The notes: generated by a model from the letters alone, not told the origin. Counted from the stretch's first letter, positions 34,005 through 42,908 are shown. The stretch: 64,000 bases of DNA from Streptomyces physcomitrii (GCF_012273655.1 NZ_JAAWWP010000016.1:124001-188000); one strand, 5' to 3'. Numbers and translations: made by a program.

Positions 34005-34106
34005 TCAGGCGCGGGCGGGCGCGGCGGAGCGGCCCGTACACGCCGCGGAGGCGAGGCGCTCCAGATCGACGTGGAGCCGCGCTACGAGGTGGGTCGTGAC
34101 GGGCAT
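34005..34106 (-). CDS. Small sulfur-type leader peptide upstream of the dioxygenase
   Basis: 33 residues beginning MPVTTHLVARLHVDLERL and then a short SAAC motif. The HVDLxRxxSAxC pattern is the one I know from short peptides upstream of actinobacterial sulfur-uptake genes, often called putative leader peptides. It has no ribosome site, but a promoter places the transcript start at the ATG. A single Cys at residue 23 is the likely sensing codon for cysteine supply. It lies 150 bp before the TauD-type gene on the same strand. Confidence 0.65.
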   Translation of the reverse strand: MPVTTHLVARLHVDLERLASAACTGRSAAPARA

Positions 34107-34113
34107 GTGCCGG

Positions 34114-34142
34114 AGACTCGCAGGGCACCCTGCCGCCGTCAA
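34114..34142 (-). promoter_or_regulatory. Promoter giving a leaderless leader-peptide mRNA
   Basis: Reading leftward: TTGACG (34142 to 34137), a 17-nt spacer, GAGTCT (34119 to 34114), then 7 nt to ATG 34106. Confidence 0.5.
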
Positions 34143-34432
34143 CAGCCGCCCGCCCACCGCTCACCTTGCGCGGCGGCGGCCGCCCGCGACCCCGGGGACT
34201 TTGGCCCTCTCCCCGCCGTCCCCGTGCTGACCTGCGTCAACAGCCCTGCCGCGCCCGTACGGTGAAGGCCTCGCCCCGGCCCCGAAGTCCACGGGGACGG
34301 CCACCGGAGCTTTCATACGACTGCAATACACGCGGCATACGCGACCGCCGTACTCGCGCGCATCGCGACCTTCGTACCCGCGCCCCGAAGAGCCGTGAGA
34401 GGAGTCGAAGAACCACGAAGAACCACGAAGAA

Positions 34433-34496
34433 GAGGCAGCACCCGATGCCCCGGCCGTCCGCGCACAGACGGCCGGGGAGCACCGGATGCTGCCTC
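34433..34496 (-). terminator. Long bipartite hairpin downstream of the amylase gene
   Basis: The outer stem GAGGCAGCA (34433 to 34441) pairs with TGCTGCCTC (34488 to 34496); the inner stem CCCCGGCCGTC (34449 to 34459) pairs with GACGGCCGGGG (34468 to 34478), loop 8 nt. Leftward it is followed by T-rich TTCTTCGTGG sequence, so it fits a terminator for the amylase transcript. Confidence 0.7.
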
Positions 34497-34554
34497 GACG
34501 AGCCGCGCCCGTTCACCCGGAGGGCCGCGCCCCCCGGCTCGACGAGCCGCGCCC
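34494..34554. repeat. 17-bp direct repeat after the amylase stop
   Basis: CTCGACGAGCCGCGCCC occurs at 34494 to 34510 and 34538 to 34554 (period 44 bp), immediately beyond the amylase stop codon at 34557. Confidence 0.8.
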
Positions 34555-34556
34555 CC

Positions 34557-35981
34557 TCAGCAGTCCTTCGCCCCGGTGTGCAGGGCGAGTGCCGTGTCCG
34601 GGGCGAGCGTGGCGGTGAACTGTCCGGAGCCGTCGACGCTCACCGTGCGCTTGCCCTGGACGTCGCAGTAGTCCCCTGCGGGCAGCCCGGTCTGGAAGGT
34701 GTGGTTCAGCTCGGTGGACTCGTGGTTGAGGGCCACGTACGCCTTGTCGCCCCGGCCGAAGGCGATCTGGTTGCCGCCGTTGTCCCACCAGTCGGTGACG
34801 TCCTGGCCCCGGGCGGTGTTGTGCCAGGCGACCATCGAGCTGATCTCGGGCCAGGCGTGCTGGCACTTCCAGCCGTCCTGGTAGCAGGCGTCCACCCGGC
34901 CGCCGTTCGGCGGCCCGGCGTCCTTCTCGCTCCACTCGTAGCCGGAGTGCACATCGGGGGAGGAGTACGGCCAGGCCAGCATGAAGACGCCCGCGAGCGT
35001 ATAGGCCGCGCCGTCCTTGTAGTTGAGGGTCTCGCCGTTGCGCTCGGTGTCGTGGTTGTCGACGAAGACGGCGGCCTGGGAGCCGGGCAGATAGCCCCAC
35101 TCCTCGCCGAAGTTCTTCAGATAGGCGAGCTTCTCGGAGGTGAAGACCCGCTTGAGGTCCCGGGCGTAGCGGAACTCCTGCACATCGCCGACGCCGGTGT
35201 ACTCCCCGGGCTGCACGGCCTCCCCGCCACCGGCGATGAACTCCTGCTTCCAGTACACCCCCGGGTCGCTCAGCCGGGACTTGATGTCGGCCAGGTCCTC
35301 GGCCGGGATGTGCTTGGCCGCGTCGATCCGGAAGCCGTCCACGCCGAGCGAGAGCAGGTCGTTCAGGTATCCGGCGATGCCCGCCCTGACGTGCTCCTCA
35401 CCGGTGTCCAGGTCGGCCAGGCCGACGAGTTCGCAGTGCTGGACGTTGAACCGGTCCTGGTAGTCGACGATCTCCGAGGTGCAGTCGTCGAAGTCGGCGG
35501 CGGCGTAGATCCCCGGGTAGTCGTACTTGGTGTACGAGGAGCCGCCGGTCCCGGTGCCCGAACCGGCCGACATGTGGTTGATCACGGCGTCCGCGACCAC
35601 CTTGACCCCGGCGCTGTGGCAGGCCTCCACCATCTTCGAGAAGGCCGCCCGGTCCCCGAGCCGCCCCGCGATCCGGTAGCTGACCGGCTGGTACGAGGTC
35701 CACCACTGGCCGCCCTGGATGTGCTCGGCGGGCGGCGAGACCTGGACGGAGCCGTAGCCCGCCGGGCCGAGGCTGCGGCCGCACTCGGCGGCCACCGAGT
35801 CGTAGTCCCACTCGAAGAGGACGGCGGTCACGTCTTTCTCGCCGGGCGGGGCCGCCGCGGCCTGCCCGGGCGGGGCGAGCAGGGTGCCGCCGAGTCCGGC
35901 GGCGGCCGCCACGGCCGCGGCGAGCGCGATCCGCGCGGGGCGGCGGGTCCTTCGGGTGTCTTCGGCGTATCTCCTTGGCAT
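34557..35981 (-). CDS. Secreted alpha-amylase (GH13)
   Basis: 474 residues. Signal peptide about 1 to 45 (IALAAAVAAAAGLGGTLL, then an Ala-rich cleavage region). GH13 conserved regions: DAVINH near 131, GFRIDAAKH with nucleophile D220, WKQEF with acid/base E247, and VDNHD with D311. The C-terminal beta domain ends in HTGAKDC. It hydrolyses starch outside the cell to feed the neighbouring maltodextrin importer. ATG 35981 follows AAGGAGG. It lies downstream of the importer genes on the same strand. Confidence 0.94.
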   Translation of the reverse strand: MPRRYAEDTRRTRRPARIALAAAVAAAAGLGGTLLAPPGQAAAAPPGEKDVTAVLFEWDYDSVAAECGRSLGPAGYGSVQVSPPAEHIQGGQWWTSYQPVSYRIAGRLGDRAAFSKMVEACHSAGVKVVADAVINHMSAGSGTGTGGSSYTKYDYPGIYAAADFDDCTSEIVDYQDRFNVQHCELVGLADLDTGEEHVRAGIAGYLNDLLSLGVDGFRIDAAKHIPAEDLADIKSRLSDPGVYWKQEFIAGGGEAVQPGEYTGVGDVQEFRYARDLKRVFTSEKLAYLKNFGEEWGYLPGSQAAVFVDNHDTERNGETLNYKDGAAYTLAGVFMLAWPYSSPDVHSGYEWSEKDAGPPNGGRVDACYQDGWKCQHAWPEISSMVAWHNTARGQDVTDWWDNGGNQIAFGRGDKAYVALNHESTELNHTFQTGLPAGDYCDVQGKRTVSVDGSGQFTATLAPDTALALHTGAKDC

Positions 35982-36081
35982 GGTTCCTCCTTGCACGTGG
36001 GGGTGCTGTCGAGGTGCGGGTGAGGTGGGGAGTGCGGGCGGCCCGGGGTGCCGGGCCGCCCACCGTGCGGGGCCCAGGGGC

Positions 36082-37785
36082 TCAGGCGGTCCACCACACG
36101 GTCGAATCGGGCGGCAGCAGCACCTCGCCCTCGGTGCCGCGGGCGGGCTGCTCGGCCGTGCTGGCCAGGAGGAGCTGCCCGGGGGCCGGGAGGCGGACCG
36201 TGGCGCCGGTGGTGTTGGCGGTGCAGAAGAAGCGGGTGCCGTCCTCGGCGGTGCGCCGGAAGACGAGCACGCCCTCGGGTGCGTCGAGCCAGGTCAGGGA
36301 GTCGCCCGCGCCGAGCGCCGGGTGTTCGCGGCGGGCGGCGAGCGCGGCGCGGTACAGCTCCAGGGTCGAACCGGGCACCCCCTGCTGCGCCTCCACGCTC
36401 AGCTCGCCCCAGCCCTCGGGCTGCGGAAGCCAGCTGCCGCCCGCGCCGAAGCCGTGCGCGGAGCCGCCACGCGTCCAGGGCAGCGGCACCCGGCAGCCGT
36501 CCCGGAAGCCGTCCTGCCCGTGCGCGCGGAAGTACGAGGGGTCCTGGCGCACCTCGTCCGGCAGGTCCACGACATCGGGCAGGCCCAGTTCCTCGCCCTG
36601 GTAGACGTAGGCGGAGCCGGGCAGCGCCAGCATCAGCAGGGTCGCCGCGCGGGCCCGCCGCAGACCGAGCTCCGGGTCGCCGGGGGTGCGCAGCTGGGTG
36701 CCGAGCCCGGGCGGGTTGGCGAAGCGGGTGGTGTGCCGGGTGACGTCGTGGTTGGAGAGCACCCAGGTGGCCGGGGCGCCGACCGGGCGCATCGCCTCCA
36801 GCGAGCGGTCGATGACGGCGCGCAGGTCCTCCGCGTCCCAGGAGGTGCTCAGATAGGGGAAGTTGAAGGCCTGGTGCAGTTCGTCGGGGCGTACGTAGGC
36901 GGCGGTGCGCTCGACCGTCGGGGTCCAGGCCTCGGCGACGAAGATGCGCTCGCCGAGGCCACCCGAGCCCTCGGCCGCGTACTCGTCGAGCAGCCGGCGC
37001 CAGTCGCGGTAGATCTCGTGCACGCCCTCCTGGTCGAAGAAGGGGACCGCGCCGTTGTCCAGGAGCCGCAGCTCCTCGTGGTCGCCGAGGTCGGGCAGGC
37101 CCTCCTGCTTGACCAGGCCGTGCGCGACATCGATGCGGAAGCCGTCCACGCCCTTGTCCAGCCAGAAGCGCAGGATGGAGCGGAACTCGTCGGCGACCGC
37201 GGGGTGTTCCCAGTTGAAGTCGGGCTGCTCGGGGGCGAAGAGGTGCAGGTACCACTCGCCGTCCGGGAGCCGGGTCCAGGCGGGGCCGCCGAAGAGGGAG
37301 GTCCAGTCGTTGGGCGGGAGTTCGCCGTCCTTCCCCTTGCCGGGGCGGAAGTGGTAGCGCCCCCTGAGCGGGGATCCGGGGCCCTCGGCGACGGCCCGCC
37401 GGAACCACTCGTGCCGGTCCGAGGAGTGGTTGGGCACCAGGTCGACGATGAGGCGCAGGCCGAGCGTATGGGCGTCCTCGATGAGGGCCTCGGCGTCCGC
37501 GAGGTCGCCGAACATCGGGTCGACGGTGCGGTAGTCGGCGACGTCGTATCCGGCGTCCGCCTGCGGGGAGGCGTAGAAGGGGCTCAACCAGACCGCGTCC
37601 ACGCCGAGTTCGCGCAGATAGCCGAGCCGGGAGCGGACCCCCGCCAGATCGCCCATGCCGTTCCCGTCGGCGTCGGCGAAGCTGCGCGGATAGACCTGGT
37701 AGATCACCGCGTCGCGCCACCATCCGGGGCGGGCGTCGGCGGTCAGCGTGGCGGTGCGGGTGCCGTCGGCGAGGTGCTGGCTCAT
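36082..37785 (-). CDS. Cytoplasmic alpha-glucosidase (GH13)
   Basis: 567 residues, no signal peptide. Catalytic residues are D219 (GFRIDVAHG), E285 (IFVAEAW) and D347 (LSNHDVTR); DLVPNHSSDRHEW is region I of the oligo-1,6-glucosidase/alpha-glucosidase group. It should break imported maltose and maltodextrins to glucose. It follows malG by 50 bp, consistent with one operon malE, malF, malG, alpha-glucosidase, and probably the amylase. Confidence 0.93.
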   Translation of the reverse strand: MSQHLADGTRTATLTADARPGWWRDAVIYQVYPRSFADADGNGMGDLAGVRSRLGYLRELGVDAVWLSPFYASPQADAGYDVADYRTVDPMFGDLADAEALIEDAHTLGLRLIVDLVPNHSSDRHEWFRRAVAEGPGSPLRGRYHFRPGKGKDGELPPNDWTSLFGGPAWTRLPDGEWYLHLFAPEQPDFNWEHPAVADEFRSILRFWLDKGVDGFRIDVAHGLVKQEGLPDLGDHEELRLLDNGAVPFFDQEGVHEIYRDWRRLLDEYAAEGSGGLGERIFVAEAWTPTVERTAAYVRPDELHQAFNFPYLSTSWDAEDLRAVIDRSLEAMRPVGAPATWVLSNHDVTRHTTRFANPPGLGTQLRTPGDPELGLRRARAATLLMLALPGSAYVYQGEELGLPDVVDLPDEVRQDPSYFRAHGQDGFRDGCRVPLPWTRGGSAHGFGAGGSWLPQPEGWGELSVEAQQGVPGSTLELYRAALAARREHPALGAGDSLTWLDAPEGVLVFRRTAEDGTRFFCTANTTGATVRLPAPGQLLLASTAEQPARGTEGEVLLPPDSTVWWTA

Positions 37786-37835
37786 GGCGTCCTTGCTGCG
37801 TGAGGGGGAGGGACAGGGCGCGTGGGCGGGGGTGC

Positions 37836-38744
37836 TCAGCCCTTGGTGCCCCCGGCCGTCAGGCCGGTGACCAGGTGCTTCTGCACCACGTAGAAGAAGG
37901 CGGAGACGGGCACCGCGATGAGTACCGCGGTGGCGGCCATGTAGTTCCACTGGGCGTCGTGTTCGCTGACGAAGCTGGAGAGGCCGACGGCGAAGGTGTA
38001 CTTCTCGTCGTCGAGCAGGAAGGTGGAGGCGAAGGCGACCTCGCCCCAGGCGGTGATCAGGTTGTAGAAGGCGGCCACCGCGAGGCCGGGCTTGGCCAGC
38101 GGGATGATCAGCCGCAGGAAGGTGCCGAAGGGGGAGAGCCCGTCCACCCGGCCCGCCTCGTCGATCTCCATCGGGATGGTGTCGAAGTAGCCCTTGAGCA
38201 GCCAGGCGCTGTAGGGCACCGCGGTCGAGCAGTAGACCAGGATCAGCCCGCCGTAGCTGTCGATGAGCTGGAGTTCGGAGAGGATCTCGTACATCGGGAC
38301 GATGAGGACGGCGATCGGGAACATCTGGGTGACGAGGAGCAGCCACATCAGCTTGCGGTAGCCGGGGAAGCGCATCCGGGAGACCGCGTAGCCGGTGGTG
38401 GCGGCGAGCAGCACCCCGATGACGGTGGTGCCCAGCGAGACGATCAGGGTGCTGCCGAGCCACTGGAAGAAGTTGGTGTCCTGCAGTACGTGGGTGTAGT
38501 TGGACAGCGTCGCCTTGTCGAGGATCCGCGAGGGGTGCAGATAGTCGTCCTTGTCCGGCCCCAGCGAGAGGAAGACCAGCCAGACGATGGGGAAGAGGGC
38601 GATCAGGCTGGCCAGGCTGAGCACGGTGTGCGAGAGCAGGCGCGCCGTCCGGCTGCTCTCCCCGCGCCGCAGCGCGCGCTCCGGAGCGGGGGCGGGCGCG
38701 GCGGGGCGGACCTCGGCGGGCGTCGGCTCGGTGGTGGTGGTCAT
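37836..38744 (-). CDS. malG: Maltodextrin ABC transporter permease MalG
   Basis: 302 residues. A cytoplasmic tail rich in Pro/Ala precedes six membrane segments; the EAA loop EIDEAGRVDGLSPFGTFLRL contacts the ATPase. No ATPase gene is present in the locus; in Streptomyces the shared MsiK protein usually energises such importers, which I infer here. It lies 12 bp after malF. Confidence 0.92.
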   Translation of the reverse strand: MTTTTEPTPAEVRPAAPAPAPERALRRGESSRTARLLSHTVLSLASLIALFPIVWLVFLSLGPDKDDYLHPSRILDKATLSNYTHVLQDTNFFQWLGSTLIVSLGTTVIGVLLAATTGYAVSRMRFPGYRKLMWLLLVTQMFPIAVLIVPMYEILSELQLIDSYGGLILVYCSTAVPYSAWLLKGYFDTIPMEIDEAGRVDGLSPFGTFLRLIIPLAKPGLAVAAFYNLITAWGEVAFASTFLLDDEKYTFAVGLSSFVSEHDAQWNYMAATAVLIAVPVSAFFYVVQKHLVTGLTAGGTKG

Positions 38745-38756
38745 CGGTGTCCTTCC

Positions 38757-39746
38757 TCAGGAGGCGAACTGCTCGCCGCGGGCGAGCCAGCGTCGGTAGA
38801 GGGAGGTGAAGACGATCAGCATCGACAGGAGCAGTACGCCGTACGCTGCCGACTGGGCGTAGTCACGGGGCTGTTGGCCGAAGCCGAGGTAGTAGGCCCA
38901 GGTCACCAGGATCTGCGCGTCGGGGGCGCCGGTGCCGAAGAGCAGGAAGATCACGGTGAACTGGTTGAAGGTCCAGATCACACCGAGCAGCACGACCGTG
39001 GAGCTGACCGTGCGCAGCCCCGGCAGGGTGACGTAGCGGAAGCGCTGCCAGGCGTTGGCCCCGTCCATCTCGGCGGCCTCGTAGAGCGTCGCGTCGATGG
39101 ACTGCAGGCCGCCGAGGAGCGAGACCATCATGAAGGGCACCCCGCACCAGGTGTTCACCATGATCGCGGCGAGGCGCTGGAAGAAGGGGTCCTCCAGCCA
39201 GGCCGGCTGGGGCAGGTGCAGGGAGCCGAGCGCGGTGTTGAGGAAGCCGCCGTCGGCGAGCATGATCCGCCAGGAGAAGACCGTGACGAAGGTGGGCACC
39301 GCCCAGGGCAGGATGAGCATCAGCCGGTAGGCGGTGCGGCCGCGCAGCTTCTGGTGCAGCAGCAGGGCGAGCCCGAGGCCGATCACGTAGTGCAGGGCGA
39401 CGCAGCTGACCGTCCAGACGATGGTCCACACGAAGTGCGACCAGAAGCGGTCGCCGGAGGTCGGGCCCCAGAGGATGTCGGCGTAGTTGTCGAGGCCGAC
39501 GAACTTGTAGGTGGCGTCGATGTGGTTGACGCCGATGGTGCGGGCCGAGTTGAGGCTGTCGGCGTCGGTGAAGGTCAGATAGACGCCGCGGGCCAGCGGG
39601 TACCCGACGAGCACGCCGAGGACGATGACGACCGGGGCGATCATCGCGTACGCGTACCAGTGGCGGCGGTAGGAGCGGACCAGGCGCGCGCGGAGACCGG
39701 GGCGTTCTCCGCGCCCGGTGGCCGCGCGGTCGACGGCGACTGTCAT
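38757..39746 (-). CDS. malF: Maltodextrin ABC transporter permease MalF
   Basis: 329 residues. About six membrane segments after a basic N-terminal tail (RRHWYAYAMIAPVVIVLGVL); the EAA loop is EAAEMDGANAWQRFRYVTLP. It forms the membrane channel with MalG. Its separation of 67 bp from malE and its shared strand place it in the malEFG operon. Confidence 0.92.
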   Translation of the reverse strand: MTVAVDRAATGRGERPGLRARLVRSYRRHWYAYAMIAPVVIVLGVLVGYPLARGVYLTFTDADSLNSARTIGVNHIDATYKFVGLDNYADILWGPTSGDRFWSHFVWTIVWTVSCVALHYVIGLGLALLLHQKLRGRTAYRLMLILPWAVPTFVTVFSWRIMLADGGFLNTALGSLHLPQPAWLEDPFFQRLAAIMVNTWCGVPFMMVSLLGGLQSIDATLYEAAEMDGANAWQRFRYVTLPGLRTVSSTVVLLGVIWTFNQFTVIFLLFGTGAPDAQILVTWAYYLGFGQQPRDYAQSAAYGVLLLSMLIVFTSLYRRWLARGEQFAS

Positions 39747-39813
39747 CAGGCGACACCTTCTCGGGGATGTGCGGGGGCGGGTGGGTGGCCGCGGTCGCCC
39801 GCGGCCACCGGGC

Positions 39814-41085
39814 TCACTTCTTGAAGTCGGGCAGCAGACCGGCCATGGCCAGGTCCGCGTTCTTCAGGCCCTTGTCGAGGGAGACCCGTCCGCCGGCGAT
39901 CTTCGGCAGTTCGGTGTCGAGCGGCGTCCACAGCGAGCTGTACTCGGGCAGTTCGGGCCGCGGCAGCGCGGTGCCGAGCACCTTCTGGAAGCCCGCGATG
40001 CCCGGGTCGGCCTTCACCTTCGCGGTGTAGGCGTCCTCGCGGGTCGGCAGCGTGGAGTTCTTCAGGGCGATGGTCTCCTGCGACTTGGCGGAGGCCATGA
40101 AGCCCACGAACTTCAGCGCGGCCTTCTGGTGCGCGGAGTCCGAGCCCGCGTACACCGAGAGGTTGTGGCCGCCGGTCGGGGCGCCCGCCTTGCCGGTGGA
40201 GCCCGCGGGCACCGGGGCGATGCCGAGGTTCCCCTTGTCCTTGAAGGCCTTGCCCTTGTAGAAGTTGGTGATCTCCCAGGGGCCCTGCAGGGTGGAGGCG
40301 GCCTTGCCGTTGACGAAGGCGTCCTGGATGTGGGCGTAGGCGTCCGCGGTGGTGTCCGCCTTGTGCAGGCCCTTGCCGGAGAAGAGGCCCTGCCAGGTCT
40401 TGATGCCCTTGACGGCCTCGGCGGAGGTGATGGTCCGCTTCTTCGCGGCGGCGTCGACGGTGTCGGTGCCCTCGCCGTAGAGGAAGGGCTGGGCGTAGTA
40501 GCCCTTGGTGGAGCCCCAGTAGCCGTCGGCCCCGGTCTTCGCCTTGATCTTCGCGGCGTCGGCGCGCAGTTCGGCCCAGGTGGCGGGCGGCTCGGTGATG
40601 CCGGCCTTCTCGAACAGCGCCTTGTTGTAGACGAAGGCGAGGGTGTCGGTGACCAGCGGGACGCCGTAGGTCTTGCCGTCGAACTGCGCCTGCTTGACGA
40701 GGTTCTGGCGGAAGGCCGACTTCTCGCTCAGGGCCTCGGTGCCGTCCAGCGGCAGCAGATAGCTCTTCTTCGCGAAGGCGGGGGTCCAGCCGACCTCGGC
40801 GCGCAGCACGTCCGGGGCGCCCTTGCTGCCCGCGGCGGTGTCGAACTTGTTCTGCGCCTTGTCGAAGGGGACGTTGACGTAGTCCACCTTGATGCCCGGG
40901 TTGGCCTTCTCGAAGTCCTTGACCAGGGCCTCGTAGGCGGGCTGTTCGTTGGTGGCGTTCGAGGTGTCCCACCAGGTGATCGTGAGGGGGCCGTCCGCCT
41001 TGCCGTCGTCGTCGCTGCTGCCGCAGGCCGTCGCCGCGAGCGCCAGGGACGCTGCCAGCGCGATGGCCGCTGTGCCACGCCGCAT
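39814..41085 (-). CDS. malE: Maltodextrin-binding lipoprotein MalE
   Basis: 423 residues. The lipobox LALAATAC ends the signal with Cys near 21; a family 1 solute-binding domain follows (LTITWWDTSNATNEQPAYEALVKDF split over the first strand and helix). It binds malto-oligosaccharides outside the membrane. ATG 41085 follows AAGGAG. It diverges from malR, and CTTGCA-type MalR sites lie in the gap between them. Confidence 0.93.
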   Translation of the reverse strand: MRRGTAAIALAASLALAATACGSSDDDGKADGPLTITWWDTSNATNEQPAYEALVKDFEKANPGIKVDYVNVPFDKAQNKFDTAAGSKGAPDVLRAEVGWTPAFAKKSYLLPLDGTEALSEKSAFRQNLVKQAQFDGKTYGVPLVTDTLAFVYNKALFEKAGITEPPATWAELRADAAKIKAKTGADGYWGSTKGYYAQPFLYGEGTDTVDAAAKKRTITSAEAVKGIKTWQGLFSGKGLHKADTTADAYAHIQDAFVNGKAASTLQGPWEITNFYKGKAFKDKGNLGIAPVPAGSTGKAGAPTGGHNLSVYAGSDSAHQKAALKFVGFMASAKSQETIALKNSTLPTREDAYTAKVKADPGIAGFQKVLGTALPRPELPEYSSLWTPLDTELPKIAGGRVSLDKGLKNADLAMAGLLPDFKK

Positions 41086-41212
41086 GAGATCTCCTTGAGG
41101 GTGAGGGCCCAGGGACATCGCGCGGTCCCGTTGCGCCATGTCCGGGGGAAGCAGCACGACTTCCGGCTGCCGGGCGACGAGAACGTAACAGCGCGGAAAG
41201 CGAAGCGAAAGA

Positions 41213-41235
41213 CCTTGCAGCAAAACAGTGCAAGG
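41213..41235. promoter_or_regulatory. MalR operator, proximal to malE
   Basis: CCTTGCA-N9-TGCAAGG, a perfect 7-bp inverted repeat. CTTGCAG heptamers are the known MalR recognition element in Streptomyces coelicolor. Confidence 0.7.
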
Positions 41236-41312
41236 GCGGTGGCGTGATGTCCGGATGAGGGGGTATTGCCCCTGGCTCCCACTCTCTGTGCTGCATCGAT
41301 GTCCGGCGGCTT

Positions 41313-41343
41313 CCTTGCGCAAGGAGTTGAAAGGTCTTGCCAG
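41313..41343. promoter_or_regulatory. MalR operator, second group
   Basis: CCTTGCGCAAGG (41313 to 41324) is a perfect 12-bp palindrome, followed by a half-site-like TCTTGCCAG (41335 to 41343). Confidence 0.55.
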
Positions 41344-41490
41344 GAGTGAGCGCTGCGGGGATCATCACGACATCCGGTGGCGCCTCGGCCGCCGGGAGCC
41401 GAAGGAGCGCGATGCCGCAGGAGTCAGCAGGGGCCGGGTCAACTGCCCGTCCCGGAAGGCCGGTTGGTGAGCCTGTCGGCCCCCGCCCGG

Positions 41491-41496
41491 TAGGGT
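41491..41496 (+). promoter_or_regulatory. -10 box of a probable leaderless malR mRNA
   Basis: TAGGGT ends 8 nt before GTG 41505, with no ribosome site. No strong -35 sequence is visible, as is common for regulator promoters. Confidence 0.4.
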
Positions 41497-41504
41497 CCAC
41501 CCCT

Positions 41505-42569
41505 GTGACCGCACGGCTCTCCGACATCGCCGCCCAGGCAGGGGTCAGCGAGGCGACCGTCAGTCGCGTCCTCAACGGCAAGCCGGGCGTCGCCGCCACC
41601 ACCCAGTCGGTGCTCGCCGCGCTCGACGTCCTCGGCTACGAGCGCCCGGTCCGGCTGCGGCAGCGCAGCGCGGGCCTGGTCGGGCTGATCACCCCCGAGC
41701 TGGAGAACCCGATCTTCCCGGCGCTGGCCCAGGTCATCGGCCAGGCGCTCACCCGCCAGGGCTACACCCCGGTGCTCGCCACCCAGACCCCCGGCGGCTC
41801 CACCGAGGACGAGCTGACCGAGATGCTGGTGGACCGCGGGGTCAGCGGCATCATCTACGTCTCCGGACTGCACGCCGACACCACCGCAGACACCTCCCGC
41901 TACGAGCAACTGCGCGCCAGGGGCGTGCCGTTCGTCCTGGTCGACGGATTCTCCTCGCGGGTGCAGGCGCCCTTCATCTCCCCGGACGACCGCGCCGCGA
42001 TGGACCTCGCGGTCACCCATCTCGCCTCGCTGGGCCACACCAGGATCGGCCTCGCGCTCGGGCCCAAGCGCTTCGTGCCGGTCCAGCGCAAGATCGAGGG
42101 CTTCGTCCGCACCATGCACGAGCAACTCGGCCTGGACCGCGAGGAGGTGGCCGAGCAACTGGTGCAGCACTCGCTCTACACCCTGGAGGGCGGGCAGGCC
42201 GCCGCCACCGCCCTGCTCGGCCGCGAGTGCACCGCGATCGTCTGCGCCAGCGACATGATGGCGCTCGGCGCGATCCGGGCCGCCCGCCGGCAGGGCCTGC
42301 GGGTGCCGCAGGAGGTCTCCGTGGTCGGCTTCGACGACTCCCCGCTGATCGCCTTCACCGACCCGCCGCTGACCACCGTGCGCAAACCGGTGCCCGCGAT
42401 GGGCCAGGCGGCGGTGCGCACCCTCCTGGAGGAGATCGAGGGCACCCCCGCCCCGCACAGCGAGTTCGTCTTCATGCCCGAACTCGTGGTCCGGGGCTCC
42501 ACCGCGAGCGCCCCGGGCGGCGCCAGGCCCGCGGCGGGCCCGGAGCGGCTGCCGGGGCCGCGGGGCTGA
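41505..42569 (+). CDS. malR: LacI-family maltose regulator MalR
   Basis: 354 residues. The N-terminal helix-turn-helix RLSDIAAQAGVSEATVSRVL (about 4 to 23) and hinge precede a periplasmic-binding-like sensor domain (VGLITPELENPIFPALAQ; VVGFDDSPLI). It should repress malEFG in the absence of maltodextrins. It diverges from malE over 419 bp with matching CTTGCA sites. A disordered Pro/Gly tail ends the protein. Confidence 0.92.
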   Translation: MTARLSDIAAQAGVSEATVSRVLNGKPGVAATTQSVLAALDVLGYERPVRLRQRSAGLVGLITPELENPIFPALAQVIGQALTRQGYTPVLATQTPGGSTEDELTEMLVDRGVSGIIYVSGLHADTTADTSRYEQLRARGVPFVLVDGFSSRVQAPFISPDDRAAMDLAVTHLASLGHTRIGLALGPKRFVPVQRKIEGFVRTMHEQLGLDREEVAEQLVQHSLYTLEGGQAAATALLGRECTAIVCASDMMALGAIRAARRQGLRVPQEVSVVGFDDSPLIAFTDPPLTTVRKPVPAMGQAAVRTLLEEIEGTPAPHSEFVFMPELVVRGSTASAPGGARPAAGPERLPGPRG

Positions 42570-42591
42570 GGGGTGTCCTGTCGCGGACGGG

Positions 42592-42732
42592 GTGGCAGGG
42601 GACGCGGCTCCGGCCTTCAGCGATGCCAGGTGGCCGACGGTCCGGTTTCGGGGCCGGGTCCTCGTCGTCGCAGTGGTCGTGACAGTCGGTGTCGCCATGG
42701 CGGCGAAGCCCCTGCGCCAGCGCGGGAAGTGA
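42592..42732 (+). CDS. Possible small single-span membrane protein (46 aa)
   Basis: GTG 42592 lies 22 bp after malR, with GGACGGG upstream. The frame has about 84% G/C third positions. The peptide has a hydrophilic N-terminus, one hydrophobic segment (RVLVVAVVVTVGVAMAA, about 22 to 38) and a basic end, consistent with an inner-membrane microprotein. No family is recognised, and it could still be a chance frame. Confidence 0.4.
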   Translation: MAGDAAPAFSDARWPTVRFRGRVLVVAVVVTVGVAMAAKPLRQRGK

Positions 42733-42908
42733 GCGGGAAGGGGCATCGCCTTCCGGTGTCGGTGCGTCCCTGATTCAGGCGATGTCCGCGCCGAGGCGCG
42801 AGACGGCCATGGGGCGGTCTGCCCGAGCGGTCCATGTTGCGCCCGGATTCCCGGAGGCCAGGGCATACGCAGGCGTGGCGCGGCAGTCGGCCGTTCCGGC
42901 GGCGGTCG

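Larger units (their letters stand above)
34107..34556. other. Intergenic region upstream of the leader peptide and downstream of the amylase gene
   Basis: Apart from the leader-peptide promoter at 34114 to 34142, the long hairpin at 34433 to 34496 and a 17-bp direct repeat, I see no gene. GAAGAACCAC is repeated directly next to the hairpin (about 34407 to 34426). Confidence 0.5.
41086..41504. other. malE-malR regulatory gap
   Basis: 419 bp with no gene. It contains CTTGCA-type sites in two groups, a leaderless-type -10 box for malR, and GAAGGAGCGCGATGCC-like purine-rich stretches that do not lead to a frame of interest. Confidence 0.6.
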
